A stretch of 64,000 bases of DNA from an uncultured Methanobacterium sp. (GCF_963666025.1 NZ_OY762552.1:2151001-2215000), one strand, 5' to 3'; positions 44,687 through 53,335 are shown, numbered from the stretch's first letter. Program-made: numbers and translations. Notes: a model not told the origin generated them from the sequence alone.

Positions 44687-45301
44687 TCATTCTAGAACTT
44701 TGTAACTATGACTCATCCTGAATATTAAAGCTCCTATTAAGCCACCTGTTAATCCAAATATGGTTAATACAGCAAAACCACCTATAAAAGTATAAATGTC
44801 CTTTGTAAATCCAATTGAAAAGATCATTCCCATTAGTAAACCAATTATACATCCATTTAAATAACTTTTACCGGAAATATAACCCGCCATAGCTCCACTA
44901 ACAAGTATCGCAATTATGAATATGGTAAAATACCCCGCTCCGGATAAATCACCAATATACATGAATGACAGTATAAACAGTAAGTAATATACAACCATAA
45001 AAGCTGCAAATCCAATCACGATAGCTTTAGGTTTAAATGTTTTCGGAAAGAGTCTGACCAATCCACCCATTGTTAAGATAAGTCCTAAAGGAACCAGTAA
45101 AAGATTAAGAATTAGTCCCAATCCATCTATTATAATAAAAATAACACCGATAATAGTTACTAAAGCATAAATGGGCCTCCTATTTTCTTTATTTTCATTT
45201 AAAGTTGTTTTTAACTCTTCGGTTAAAGGACTACCGCATTCCTGACAGAATTTAGCTGAATTATCATTTTCTTCCCCACAATCTGGGCATAATTTAACCA
45301 A
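44687..45301 (-). CDS. Zinc-ribbon membrane protein, TTG start
   Basis: A 204-residue protein. An N-terminal zinc ribbon (CPDCGEENDNSAKFCQECGSPL) is followed by a charged linker and about five or six hydrophobic segments (residues ~50-200), with a glycine-rich end (TGGLIGALIFRM) like the DUF5518-like proteins nearby. The TTG at 45301 is five bases after GAGGTGA; the GTG at 45310 lies inside that site. Function unknown. A perfect dyad (ATTAATC-taagggg-GATTAAT, 45356-45376) lies in the divergent gap upstream. Confidence 0.7.
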   Translation of the reverse strand: MVKLCPDCGEENDNSAKFCQECGSPLTEELKTTLNENKENRRPIYALVTIIGVIFIIIDGLGLILNLLLVPLGLILTMGGLVRLFPKTFKPKAIVIGFAAFMVVYYLLFILSFMYIGDLSGAGYFTIFIIAILVSGAMAGYISGKSYLNGCIIGLLMGMIFSIGFTKDIYTFIGGFAVLTIFGLTGGLIGALIFRMSHSYKVLE

Positions 45302-45355
45302 ACCTTTCACCTCATTAAAATACCATGTTTTGGTGTTTTTATCGGGATTCTAACT

Positions 45356-45376
45356 ATTAATCTAAGGGGGATTAAT
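45356..45376. promoter_or_regulatory. Dyad between divergent zinc-ribbon and GNAT genes
   Basis: ATTAATC and GATTAAT arms are perfect with a 7-base spacer, TAAGGGG. The dyad lies about 90 bases from the GNAT start and 55 from the zinc-ribbon start, a position fit for a shared operator; no binder is known. Confidence 0.35.
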
Positions 45377-45466
45377 GTTTCCCTCCAACAAACCCTACTT
45401 TACCAATTCTTATGAGGTTATGTGTTTCAAATGTATTAAATAGTTGATGATTTTAAATACTATTTT

Positions 45467-45991
45467 ATGTCAGAACAAGACATTTCTTATGAGGATTTAA
45501 TTATTGTAAAATTAACCTCAAACCATGATCTTACAGGATTTAGATGTAGTGATGATGATCTTGACGAGTTTATCCATTTTGATGCACTACCTCAACGGGA
45601 TGATAGATTAAATCAAACCTATATTTGCAAGTATCAAGAAGAAATAATAGCTTTCTTCACAGTTTCTGCAGATTCGGTAAAAATTAACAGAAAAGATAAG
45701 AAAAGAATAGGGGTTAATTATCCAGCTTTCCCTGCTATTAAGATTGGTCGATTGGCTGTCCATGAAGATTATAAAAGCAGAAATGTGGGCAGTACCTTAA
45801 TAATGTATGTGATAGGTTTAGCATTGAAATTAAGTGAAGAAGTAGGTGTACGTTTTATTTCAGTAGATGCCTACCGAGGGGTAGAAAAGTTTTATGAAAA
45901 AAATTATTTTGTAGAATTAGCAGAATGTGAAGACGAACATCTGGCTATGTATACAGATCTTGAAAATTGGTTGCCTAGCGTTCGCTATTAG
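45467..45991 (+). CDS. GNAT acetyltransferase, possible TacT-like toxin
   Basis: A 174-residue acetyltransferase. The LTSNHDLTGFRCSDDDLDEFI entry and the core AIKIGRLAVHEDYKSRNVGSTLIMYVIGLA (motif A with the R-x2-x-V-G-S loop) and GVRFISVDAYRGVEKFYEKNYF (motif B) match the TacT/AtaT-like group, whose members acetylate aminoacyl-tRNA as toxins. Those toxins normally follow a DUF1778 antitoxin gene; none is here. Instead a 51-codon gene on the opposite strand overlaps its 3' end by 17 bases. The ATG has no ribosome binding site. Toxin function is inference. Confidence 0.8.
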   Translation: MSEQDISYEDLIIVKLTSNHDLTGFRCSDDDLDEFIHFDALPQRDDRLNQTYICKYQEEIIAFFTVSADSVKINRKDKKRIGVNYPAFPAIKIGRLAVHEDYKSRNVGSTLIMYVIGLALKLSEEVGVRFISVDAYRGVEKFYEKNYFVELAECEDEHLAMYTDLENWLPSVRY

Positions 45992-46130
45992 CTTTAATAG
46001 TTCTGTAAACTTTAAGGGATTCTTTCAAGAATTTCTTCTTTTCGGATGTTGCTGGTTTGTCCAGATTTTGAACGAAACGATCTGCATCCTTCCCGGTTAA
46101 AGTTGGTGTTGCTGCAATTGCTTTAGCCAT
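45975..46130 (-). CDS. Small antitoxin-like protein convergent with GNAT gene
   Basis: A 51-residue basic protein beginning MAKAIAATPTLTGKDADRF and ending in a Lys-rich helix (KKKFLKESLKVYRTIKAN). GGTAGTGAAGAAT precedes the ATG. The pattern A-I-A-x-T-P-x-L-x-G-K-D-A is familiar from small archaeal proteins encoded beside toxins (my recollection, not a search). Its stop overlaps the last 17 bases of the GNAT acetyltransferase gene on the other strand. It is shorter than the usual ORF cut-off and easily missed. Antitoxin function is inference; an unrelated small gene is also possible. Confidence 0.6.
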   Translation of the reverse strand: MAKAIAATPTLTGKDADRFVQNLDKPATSEKKKFLKESLKVYRTIKANSER

Positions 46131-46245
46131 ATTCTTCACTACCATTACCTATGGATTACCTAATATAAAAATCATATGATTTATAATCATTCTTATAAAT
46201 ACAATTCTAGATCTTGTTTTAAATCAAATAAATTGGTTCATTGAT

Positions 46246-46638
46246 CTAACAATTCATTTGTAAAGTCTCTTTCAATGATTCTTTGGATTCTTCTCTTAAT
46301 TTAATGCTATCTTCACTTTTTAAAACTTCATCCAGGGCAAAATTAAACATTTCAAAGATAATCCTGTTTAATCTGCGTCCTTTTTCGGTTAAATAGTACT
46401 CAGTATGACTTGCAGATGAGTTTAACACTACTTTCTCAACTATACCGTTTTCTTCTAATTCTTTAAGTCTCTCCGACAGGACTTTACTGCTTAATCCTGG
46501 ATTAAGTTCCAGGAAACCCTTAAAATTTTTACAATCACAGAATAATCCTTTAATTATTGGAATAGTCCATTTTTTCCGGAGGTAGCTAAAAGTATCATCA
46601 ACGGTTTGGTAAAGTTCTTTTAAATAATCGTTACCCAT
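46246..46638 (-). CDS. HxlR-family winged-helix transcriptional regulator
   Basis: A 130-residue MarR-fold repressor. WTIPIIKGLFCDCKNFKGFLEL and NPGLSSKVLSERLKELEENGIVEK make the HxlR recognition helix; the wing is SSASHTEYYLTEKGRRL. Four cysteines (two as CDC) could sense redox state or electrophiles, as in several HxlR proteins. A perfect palindrome lies 14-27 bases upstream of its start and suggests autoregulation. The divergent tautomerase gene is a likely target. Confidence 0.88.
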   Translation of the reverse strand: MGNDYLKELYQTVDDTFSYLRKKWTIPIIKGLFCDCKNFKGFLELNPGLSSKVLSERLKELEENGIVEKVVLNSSASHTEYYLTEKGRRLNRIIFEMFNFALDEVLKSEDSIKLREESKESLKETLQMNC

Positions 46639-46651
46639 TCTAATTCCCCAC

Positions 46652-46670
46652 TTACCAATTGGTAATTACC
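46652..46670. promoter_or_regulatory. Overlapping palindromes, HxlR operator candidate
   Basis: TTACCAATTGGTAA (46652-46665, perfect 14-bp palindrome) overlaps GGTAATTACC (46661-46670, perfect 10 bp). A second dyad, CACAAT-tcac-ATTGTG, lies at 46705-46720. All are in the gap between the divergent hxlR-type and tautomerase genes, just upstream of the regulator's ATG. Confidence 0.55.
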
Positions 46671-46778
46671 CAATGGTTAGAAAAACTACTTTAAGTCAGT
46701 TTAACACAATTCACATTGTGATTTGTTTATTTATGATCTGTTTATTTTCATTAATAAAATAATTTTCAATAAATAAAT

Positions 46779-46813
46779 CCTGAGAAATGTAGAGGCCCTG
46801 AGAAATGTAGAGG
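46779..46813 (+). repeat. Perfect 17-bp duplication including ribosome binding site
   Basis: CCTGAGAAATGTAGAGG occurs at 46779-46795 and again at 46797-46813. The second copy supplies the AGAGGTGG ribosome binding site of the tautomerase gene; the first copy is followed by CCC instead and has no start codon at a proper distance. Confidence 0.75.
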
Positions 46814-46821
46814 TGGTAAAA

Positions 46822-47046
46822 ATGCCAGTACTTCATGTGAACATATGGAAAGGTTTTGAACAGGAAAAAATCGAGTACTTAATTGAGAATTTGACCAAAG
46901 TCTTCTCGGATGTGGGGATTTCACCTGAAGCGGTGGAGGTTATAATACACGAAATTCCACAATCCCACTGGGGATTAGGTGGAGTAACCTGTACTGAAAA
47001 ATTCAAGGATATGGATCCTGATTCATGGAAGAAAATGCCCAAATAA
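46822..47046 (+). CDS. 4-oxalocrotonate tautomerase-family enzyme
   Basis: A 74-residue tautomerase. With the start at 46822, Met removal exposes the catalytic N-terminal proline (MPVLHVNIWKG); the two codons upstream in the frame (from 46813) would bury it, so the shorter start is certain on functional grounds. AGAGGTGG precedes it. The sequence PQSHWGLGGV corresponds to the active-site loop of the cis-CaaD/DmpI-like group. It interconverts enol and keto acids; the substrate is unknown. Divergent from an HxlR regulator that may control it. Confidence 0.85.
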   Translation: MPVLHVNIWKGFEQEKIEYLIENLTKVFSDVGISPEAVEVIIHEIPQSHWGLGGVTCTEKFKDMDPDSWKKMPK

Positions 47047-47076
47047 TACTTTCAATTCCCAAATAAGACTTTCAAC
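47038..47076 (+). repeat. 20-bp tandem duplication across tautomerase stop codon
   Basis: CCCAAATAATACTTTCAAT (47038-47056) and CCCAAATAAGACTTTCAAC (47058-47076) are copies with two differences. The first contains the gene's final codons CCC-AAA-TAA. Confidence 0.75.
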
Positions 47077-47294
47077 ACAATAAAAGTTTCACTTTATTTT
47101 TCTTATAATCAAAACCTTAATTTCAAAAACCACCAGTTTAGTACCCATTGGAAAAATTGTTCAAAATTTTCTCAAAGTTAAATATCACGTTTACATTAAT
47201 TTTTGGATGTTTATGAGTTTTAATAATTTAATTAGAGATTTATCAAGTAATTATAGATTTTAAAAATGTTTTTAACTAAAAAGGAGTAATTTTC

Positions 47295-48455
47295 ATGTTA
47301 TACCGAGATTTTGGAAAAACCAAAGAAAAAGTTTCAGTACTGGGATTTGGCTGCATGCGGCTCCCCTTAAATGGGGATAATCCCAGGGATATTGACGAGG
47401 AAACAGCCATAACTATGCTGCGCAGTGCCATTGATCAGGGTGTGAACTTCATTGACACTGCCTACCCTTACCATGGCATTGACATGAACCAGGGAGGTGC
47501 CAGTGAGCCCTTCCTAGCAAAGGCACTGCATGACGGCTACAGGGAGAAGGTGAAAATAGCCACCAAACTCCCCAGCTGGGCAGTAGAGACGAGAGGTGAC
47601 ATGGATAGATTCTTAGATGAGCAGCTGAGGCGTCTGGAGACAGATTGCATTGATTTTTACATGGTGCATGGTATTAATAAAAGCTACTGGGAAAACCTGA
47701 AAGAACTGGGATTTGAAGAGTTTCTGGACGAAGCAATTGCTGATGGGAGAATAAAACACGCCGGGTTCTCATTCCATGACAGAATAGAACTCTTTAAGGA
47801 GGTAGTGGATCACTATGACTGGTCTTTCTGTATGATCCAGCTAAATTATCTGGATGATGATTATCAGGCCGGAGAAGAAGGCCTGGAATATGCATCTGCC
47901 CGGGGTTTAGGTGTGGCAGTAATGGAACCTTTAAGGGGTGGGCACCTGGCTAACAATATCCCGGCAGAAGTTCAGAAATTATTTGATGAGGCAGAAACCA
48001 AGAGGACCTCTGCCCAGTGGGCTTTAAGATGGGTGTGGAACCATCCCGAGGTGGCGGTGGTCATAAGTGGTATGAGTACCATGGAACAGCTTGAAGAGAA
48101 TTTAAAAATAGCCCAGGAAGCCCATCCTAATATGCTGACTGACCAGGAATTAGATATTACCGGGCAAGCCAAGTCTATTTTCGAAAATAAGGTTAAAATA
48201 AGCTGTACTGATTGTGGCTACTGTTTACCCTGCCCTTCCGGTGTAAATATCCCGGAAAACTTTGCCAAATACAATGACTACTTCCTGTTTGGTAGTCCTG
48301 AGATGATGGACTTTTACAAATATAATTACCATGTTTTCATGCCTGAACAGGAACACGCTGTAAGGTGTAATGAGTGTGGTATCTGTGAAGAGCACTGTCC
48401 CCAGGGTATCAGGATAACTCAGGAATTGAAGAAGGTTAAAGAGTTTTTTGAGTAA
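47295..48455 (+). CDS. Aldo/keto reductase with C-terminal 4Fe-4S domain
   Basis: A 386-residue enzyme of the Fe-S aldo/keto reductase group. The TIM barrel (residues ~1-285) has the entry GFGCMRLPL, catalytic FIDTAYPYHG and the NADP-binding AVVISGMSTMEQL segment. Two cluster motifs follow: CTDCGYCLPCPSGVNI near residue 303 and CNECGICEEHCPQGIRI near 365. It reduces carbonyls or donates electrons to an unknown partner. AAGGAGTAATTTTC precedes the ATG. Common in methanogens and Clostridia. Confidence 0.9.
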   Translation: MLYRDFGKTKEKVSVLGFGCMRLPLNGDNPRDIDEETAITMLRSAIDQGVNFIDTAYPYHGIDMNQGGASEPFLAKALHDGYREKVKIATKLPSWAVETRGDMDRFLDEQLRRLETDCIDFYMVHGINKSYWENLKELGFEEFLDEAIADGRIKHAGFSFHDRIELFKEVVDHYDWSFCMIQLNYLDDDYQAGEEGLEYASARGLGVAVMEPLRGGHLANNIPAEVQKLFDEAETKRTSAQWALRWVWNHPEVAVVISGMSTMEQLEENLKIAQEAHPNMLTDQELDITGQAKSIFENKVKISCTDCGYCLPCPSGVNIPENFAKYNDYFLFGSPEMMDFYKYNYHVFMPEQEHAVRCNECGICEEHCPQGIRITQELKKVKEFFE

Positions 48456-48546
48456 AGAGGGATTACTTCTAATCTTGGATTACTTCTTCTAAACTTGGAT
48501 AACTTCTAAAATTTAGGTAATTCCAAACCTAATTCCCTCTTTTTTA
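48454..48546 (+). terminator. Long-range inverted repeat after aldo/keto reductase
   Basis: AAAGAGGGATTA (48454-48465), which starts at the stop codon, can pair with TAATTCCCTCTTT (48530-48542), and a T-run follows. Between the arms, a CTTGGATTACTTCT-type unit is repeated three times. Confidence 0.6.
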
Positions 48547-48637
48547 ATAAAAACTCTTAAATTGTTTATTGGAGATTTTTTAAAGGTAACTTATCTCCTT
48601 TTGAAAGGTATTTCAATCTCATTTTGAAAAGTTAAGT

Positions 48638-48946
48638 TCAATCTTTTTTTGGTTTTCTCAAAACAAACCATAAGAATATCAGTAAAAATGAAATCAATCC
48701 CACAAAAATGATATTGAAGAAATTCTTCTGGTATGAGTTTTTATTGGAGTTAGTAACTGGGGTTGACGAACCCGTTGCACCAGTTCCTGTAGTTGGTGAG
48801 TAAACTCTTTCCGTTGAAGAGCTTTTTCCTGATGATCCTCCTCCCTTACCTCCTCCACCTCCTCCCTTTGCATAAACAGTATCACATAATCCAATAAATG
48901 CAACTGAAATCAGGACAATTGTTATTATTGCAACTATTTTCTTCAT
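48638..48946 (-). CDS. Secreted glycine-rich protein with C-terminal membrane anchor
   Basis: A 102-residue surface protein. An N-terminal signal peptide (residues 4-25, cleavage likely after VYA) is followed by a Gly-rich stretch (KGGGGGGKGGGSSG), a Ser/Thr linker, a C-terminal membrane segment (~77-95) and a basic stop-transfer tail (RKPKKD). The layout resembles small cell-wall-linked proteins. No family is recognised. The gene is flanked by two A+T-rich gaps. Confidence 0.65.
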   Translation of the reverse strand: MKKIVAIITIVLISVAFIGLCDTVYAKGGGGGGKGGGSSGKSSSTERVYSPTTGTGATGSSTPVTNSNKNSYQKNFFNIIFVGLISFLLIFLWFVLRKPKKD

Positions 48947-49391
48947 TTTAACTCCTTAATCTATTTATAAATAAATTCATGAGACATGGAATAAATTCAC
49001 CAGATAATTGAAAACCTCACCCGATAAGGCCACCAATCCCTCATTTTTTTATTTCCTAATTCTCACATTAATATGATGGATAGTAATATAAAAACTTAAT
49101 TAAAACCACTTTTCTGGTTTAAATAAAATTCATATCAATAGGTTAACATTATAAAAAAAGCAGGCACACAGTAATCGTTTTACTCGTTATAAAACCAAAT
49201 ACATCTTCTTTAACAAAAACGTTTATCTGAATTATAAAGCTCAATTAATTTGTTTATTATAGTTCATATTCAATTTTACGTGTAAAAATTAATAACTTTT
49301 TCAGTATCATAATATTTTCTGAATTGAATTTCCAGTTTTATTAAATAGGGGGTGTTACCATTACTATAATAATTATGTTGTCGGGGTAATT
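48947..49391. other. Intergenic region between divergent genes
   Basis: A 445-base A+T-rich gap between the divergent Gly-rich surface protein and lipoprotein genes. No ORF with a ribosome binding site, no hairpin and no RNA-like fold was seen; TATTAAATAGGGGG near 49340 could be the TATA region of the lipoprotein gene. Confidence 0.4.
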
Positions 49392-49769
49392 ATGAAAAAA
49401 GCAAGGTTAATTTTAGGATTTACAAGTGTTTTAATTGTGGTGGTAATGATTTCAGGATGTACCAGCATAGAAACTGGGAATCGTACAAATCAAACAGATG
49501 ATTTGCAAGGAAATCCGCCTACGGTCACACATCATTCTGATGGTTCGGTCTGGATATTTGGTAATATTGACAACTCCGGAAATTCAACGTATACTAATGT
49601 TGATATTCTCGTAAAAGGTTATAATTCAAACAAGAACCTAGTATATCATGAAAAAACAATAATAGAACATATTAATCCTGGCGGTACAGGTGGGTTCACA
49701 ATTATGATACCTAAAGAAGTTAACATTGAATATGCGGAAATGAAAGTCGTTAATGCTACAAGAACATAA
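49392..49769 (+). CDS. Lipoprotein-like protein with FxLYD-type domain
   Basis: A 125-residue exported protein. The signal peptide ends in a lipobox-like ISGC (C23), so lipid anchoring is likely. The remaining domain (SVWIFGNIDNSGNSTYTNVDILVKGYN) fits the FxLYD immunoglobulin-like family, which binds or spaces surface partners. Archaeal lipoproteins of this type are common next to membrane systems, but no partner gene is adjacent. Starts with ATG after GGGGTAATT. Confidence 0.72.
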   Translation: MKKARLILGFTSVLIVVVMISGCTSIETGNRTNQTDDLQGNPPTVTHHSDGSVWIFGNIDNSGNSTYTNVDILVKGYNSNKNLVYHEKTIIEHINPGGTGGFTIMIPKEVNIEYAEMKVVNATRT

Positions 49770-49854
49770 CTTTTTTTGCTCACATAGGGATTACATAAAA
49801 TATAAAACTCATATGATTGTGAAATTTAATTAAAATCAAAAATAGATGATTATA

Positions 49855-50523
49855 ATGTCAAATCTGAATTCTTATAGGGTCAAAAAGGACCATATACGGG
49901 AAAATCTCAATAAATACACCATAAAAGCATACAAATCACTCTCTGAGATTGAAAATCCTCGTATTTTAGATGTTGGGTGTGGAACAGGAGTTCCCACAGT
50001 AGAACTGGCCAGAATATCTGGAGGGAATATCACTGCCCTGGATTATAATGAAAACTCATTGAATATGCTAAAAGCCAAGATAAAAGCTGGGGAATTGGAT
50101 AAAAAGGTGACAGTAATTAATGATTCAATTTTCACCATGGATTTCCCTGAGGAAAGCTTTGATATTATCTGGGCAGAAGGTTCAGTATTTGTAATGGGCT
50201 TTGAAAATAGTATAAAAAACTGGCGCCGCTTCCTAAAAAGTGATGGATTTTTAGTAATTCATGATGATAGTAAAGATAAGGATAACAAGCTTGAACTGGT
50301 TAAAAAGCATGGGTACCGGCTCATTGATGAATTTGAATTATCACATCAGGTGTGGTGGGATGAATATTATAAACCATTAAAACAGCTGATTAAAACTTTT
50401 AAAGATACGCAACCTGATGATCAAAATCTTATAAATGAACTGAACAAGGACCAAATAGAAATTGATCAAAGTTTTTCTTCGGTGATGGCCAGTTCTTTAA
50501 TAATTATTATTCAAAAGACGTGA
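49855..50523 (+). CDS. Class I SAM-dependent methyltransferase
   Basis: A 222-residue methyltransferase. Motif I is ILDVGCGTGVPTVELA (near residue 36), motif II ITALDYNENSLNMLK, motif III region VINDSIFTMDFPEESFDIIWAEG, and the C-terminal ILVIHDD-type strand FLVIHDDSKD. It transfers methyl from SAM to an unknown acceptor. An in-frame ATG three codons upstream (49846) is possible; the chosen ATG follows GATGATTATA. It stands alone. Confidence 0.85.
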   Translation: MSNLNSYRVKKDHIRENLNKYTIKAYKSLSEIENPRILDVGCGTGVPTVELARISGGNITALDYNENSLNMLKAKIKAGELDKKVTVINDSIFTMDFPEESFDIIWAEGSVFVMGFENSIKNWRRFLKSDGFLVIHDDSKDKDNKLELVKKHGYRLIDEFELSHQVWWDEYYKPLKQLIKTFKDTQPDDQNLINELNKDQIEIDQSFSSVMASSLIIIIQKT

Positions 50524-50604
50524 ACATTTGAAATTCTAAGTTCAGTAAGGCCTATAAAATGCCCTTATCAGTTAATTAACATAGATATTTAATAACTAGA
50601 TTAT

Positions 50605-51078
50605 TTAAGAAAGATACTCTTCAATTTTTCCAGTGTAATCATTTGCTTTTTCTATAATTGGGCCCTTTACCGCCAGAACAAAGGCTATATTACTTCCCCT
50701 GATTGACAGTAATTTATCATTTTCCGTGATACTAAAACAACTAGCAGTTTTTGGAGGTAGTTTGATGACTCCTTCTTTATTTATATTAACCCAACAGTAG
50801 TGTCTGCCTTTCCATTTAACTGGTTTTCCTTCAGGTAGTGAATAATTCTCAAATTCAGGATAATCAGATAGTAAACCTTTCATAATGGATTGATTTATTA
50901 AACCTAGCCTTGATACAACCAATCCACCCGAACTTTTACTTCCAGATATGAGTATTACCTTATCTTCCTTAAAAAGCTCGTATTCAAGTATAACTTCCCC
51001 TGGAATTTGTATGCAACCATCTTTTCCTACGATGGACCATCCAAATACAAATTTTCCACCTTTACTTAGTTGAGGCAT
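50605..51078 (-). CDS. Protein with two AbrB-like swapped-hairpin repeats
   Basis: A 157-residue protein. Two similar segments (SIVGKDGCIQIPGEVILEYELFKEDKVILISGS and VNINKEGVIKLPPKTASCFSITENDKLLSIRGS) have the G-x-I-x-(I/L)-P...D-K-(V/L)...(I/R)-G-S pattern of SpoVT/AbrB domains, which bind DNA as dimers. Here two copies in one chain may replace the dimer. Similar duplicates occur in methanogens without known function. The start has no strong ribosome binding site. Its target is unknown. Confidence 0.6.
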   Translation of the reverse strand: MPQLSKGGKFVFGWSIVGKDGCIQIPGEVILEYELFKEDKVILISGSKSSGGLVVSRLGLINQSIMKGLLSDYPEFENYSLPEGKPVKWKGRHYCWVNINKEGVIKLPPKTASCFSITENDKLLSIRGSNIAFVLAVKGPIIEKANDYTGKIEEYLS

Positions 51079-51240
51079 GATAATTATTGTGTTATTTTAT
51101 AAATAATATTATCTAACTCGTTTACATTAAAATAGGAATTTCAGGTTTTTTTTATAAATAAAAACATATAATCTATTAAAAAGTAAATTCAAAAGAATTT
51201 AAGAACTATAACTACTATAATTTTTACAGGGGTTGTGGTT

Positions 51241-51947
51241 ATGGTAAAGGTTAAGCCTATGGTTATTGTCAGGCCTTTTGAAAATTATTCAAAAAAATAC
51301 GATGAATGGTTTGATAAAAATAGATTTATCCATGAATCAGAACTTCAGGCAGTAAAAGAACTATTGTCTAATAGTAAAAATGGTATTGAGGTTGGTGTTG
51401 GTAGTGGACGTTTTGCAGCGCCACTGGGTATTAAATTGGGACTTGATCCCTCCAGGAAAATGGGGGAATCGCTAAAAAAAGGGGCATAAAAGTCATTGAA
51501 GGAGTTGCTGAGGCACTCCCATTCCCTGATTCGCATTTTGATTTTGTTTTAATGGTCACTACAATATGCTTTTTAGATGATGTTGATAGGGCATTCAATG
51601 AAGCTAATCGAGTTTTAAAGCCGGGAGGATTTATTATAATAGGATTTATAGATGCTGAAAGCTCTTTAGGTAAATTTTATGAAGAAATTAGATCCAAGAG
51701 CGAGTTTTACAAGCATGCCAGGTTTTACTCGGTGAAAGAAGTTATTTTGCTTATGAAAAATGCTCACTTCAAGAATTTATGTTTTAGACAAACCCTATTC
51801 CCTCCACGGGACAAATCTAGGCCAGTGAATATATCTAAGCCAATGGATAACTTTCAGCAGTTGGATGAAATTAAATCAATTGAACGTGTGAAAAAAGGTT
51901 ATGGGGAAGGTTCTTTCATTGTAGTAAGGGGAACCAAATCTATCTAA
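51241..51947 (+). pseudogene. SAM methyltransferase gene split by frameshift at an A7G4 run
   Basis: The first frame (51241-51489) gives the N-terminal part and motif I (GIEVGVGSGRFAAPLGIKLGLDPS). The second frame, from about 51481 to 51947, continues exactly where the family does: KVIEGVAEALPFPDSHFDFVLMV, then LDDVDRAFNEANRVLKPGGFIIIGF. The two join at seven A followed by four G (51474-51484), a classic slippery run. It may be an assembly or sequencing error, a fresh pseudogene, or ribosomal slippage. As a whole it would make a ~235-residue UbiE-like methyltransferase. Confidence 0.75.
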
Positions 51948-51950
51948 TGA

Positions 51951-52655
51951 TTATTTTATAATTTCATCCCCGAATTCACCTGTTTTAATTTTAATTCTAT
52001 TTAAGAAAGGTTTTATCTTATTAGCAATATCTAAAAGCTCTTTTTGAGTGGTGTTAGGGGTGTTTTTTAGTTTTTCATCGAAAACCACACGATTTCTAAA
52101 CTGCTGGATGGTGTACAGATCGCAGGTTATCTCCTTTGCAATTTTTGCCATATCTGCGGTGCTCATCAGGGATGGTACGTAGGTAGTTCTACACTCCAGG
52201 AAACAATCTGAATTATGAGCAATTTCCATACTCTTTTTAACCAGATCACCCACATCAGCACCGATAATTTCTTTATATTTAGCAAATGGTGCTTTAACAT
52301 CCAGTGCAACGTAATCTACTAATTCTATAATATTTTCAAGCTTTTTGGGATAGCATCCATTGGTATCCAGTTTGGTCTTTAAATCATATTCATGACAGTA
52401 CTCAAAGATCTTCTTTATATCCGTACTCTGCAGGAGAGGTTCACCACCAGTAATTACCACTGCATCAATAAAATCACGGGAATCTTCAATTTGGGTAAAT
52501 AACTCTTCTAATGGAATATATTCTCCACTTTCCAGGTCTATAATTTCTGGATTGTGGCAGTAAGGGCATAATAAATTACATCCAGCAGTGAAAAAGACAA
52601 CGGACATTTTCCCTGGAAATTCCAATGTTGAAGTAATATGGTTTCCAATTCGCAT
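51951..52655 (-). CDS. Anaerobic ribonucleotide reductase activase-like radical SAM protein
   Basis: A 234-residue radical SAM enzyme of the NrdG-like (TIGR02495) group. The iron-sulfur motif is C26-x3-C30-x2-C33 (FFTAGCNLLCPYCHNP); ITGGEPLL binds SAM; KLDTNGCYPKKL and VDYVALDVKAPF follow. It generates the glycyl radical in anaerobic class III ribonucleotide reductase, although no nrdD gene is in the window. The stop lies four bases from the convergent frameshifted methyltransferase stop. Confidence 0.87.
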   Translation of the reverse strand: MRIGNHITSTLEFPGKMSVVFFTAGCNLLCPYCHNPEIIDLESGEYIPLEELFTQIEDSRDFIDAVVITGGEPLLQSTDIKKIFEYCHEYDLKTKLDTNGCYPKKLENIIELVDYVALDVKAPFAKYKEIIGADVGDLVKKSMEIAHNSDCFLECRTTYVPSLMSTADMAKIAKEITCDLYTIQQFRNRVVFDEKLKNTPNTTQKELLDIANKIKPFLNRIKIKTGEFGDEIIK

Positions 52656-52848
52656 TTTATCAAATATCCTATTATATTTTTTTAAATTTCCTAATAAATA
52701 CTATCAATATGGTTAATTAACTTGTTTTTGTGTTGGAATGAATGAAACACTAAGACATATCATAAAGATTAAAATGTTGAGTTATAAATATATATTCATA
52801 ACTTGGGTTTGCATATTATAAAAATTATTATTAGCTAGGGGTTTTATT

Positions 52849-53082
52849 ATGGCAAGAGATTATGGGGAAGAACTGGAAAAAAAATATGCTGCAGAAGCTT
52901 TAGATAGGAAAGCAAAAGCAGGAATCCAGTCCAATAATTATAATTGTTCAATTAAAGCTGCTAAATTTAAATTAAAAAAAGAAACTACAATAAAAGAAAT
53001 TAGATGTAAAAAATGTGGGATGATTTTCAAAACAAATCGTGAAACTGAATTATGTTATAATTGTGAAAGAAAAAAGAATTGA
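52849..53082 (+). CDS. Small zinc-ribbon protein
   Basis: A 77-residue basic protein with a C-terminal treble-clef-like zinc ribbon (CKKCGMIFKTNRETELCYNC: two CxxC pairs) and an N-terminal helical, charged half. No family can be named; zinc ribbons of this size often bind nucleic acid. TAGGGGTTTTATT precedes the ATG, and TTATAAATATATATTC near 52780 is a TATA candidate. Confidence 0.7.
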   Translation: MARDYGEELEKKYAAEALDRKAKAGIQSNNYNCSIKAAKFKLKKETTIKEIRCKKCGMIFKTNRETELCYNCERKKN

Positions 53083-53335
53083 TATTTTTCCTATTTTTAT
53101 GAACATCTAAATCGCACCTTTTGATGACTCATCTAAATCTTCATTTTTATTCTATTTCTAAATTGATTAATGCGAAACTAAACTGTAACGATATAAATTC
53201 CACGTATTAACGGATAATTTTGACTTAATTTGTCTTTGTTTGCCAAAAGAACGATAATTAACGAATTGAAATAGTTTTGAACATTCTATACTCATTAAAT
53301 TGCAGCCCCCCAAAGAAAAATAAATAATTAAACCA

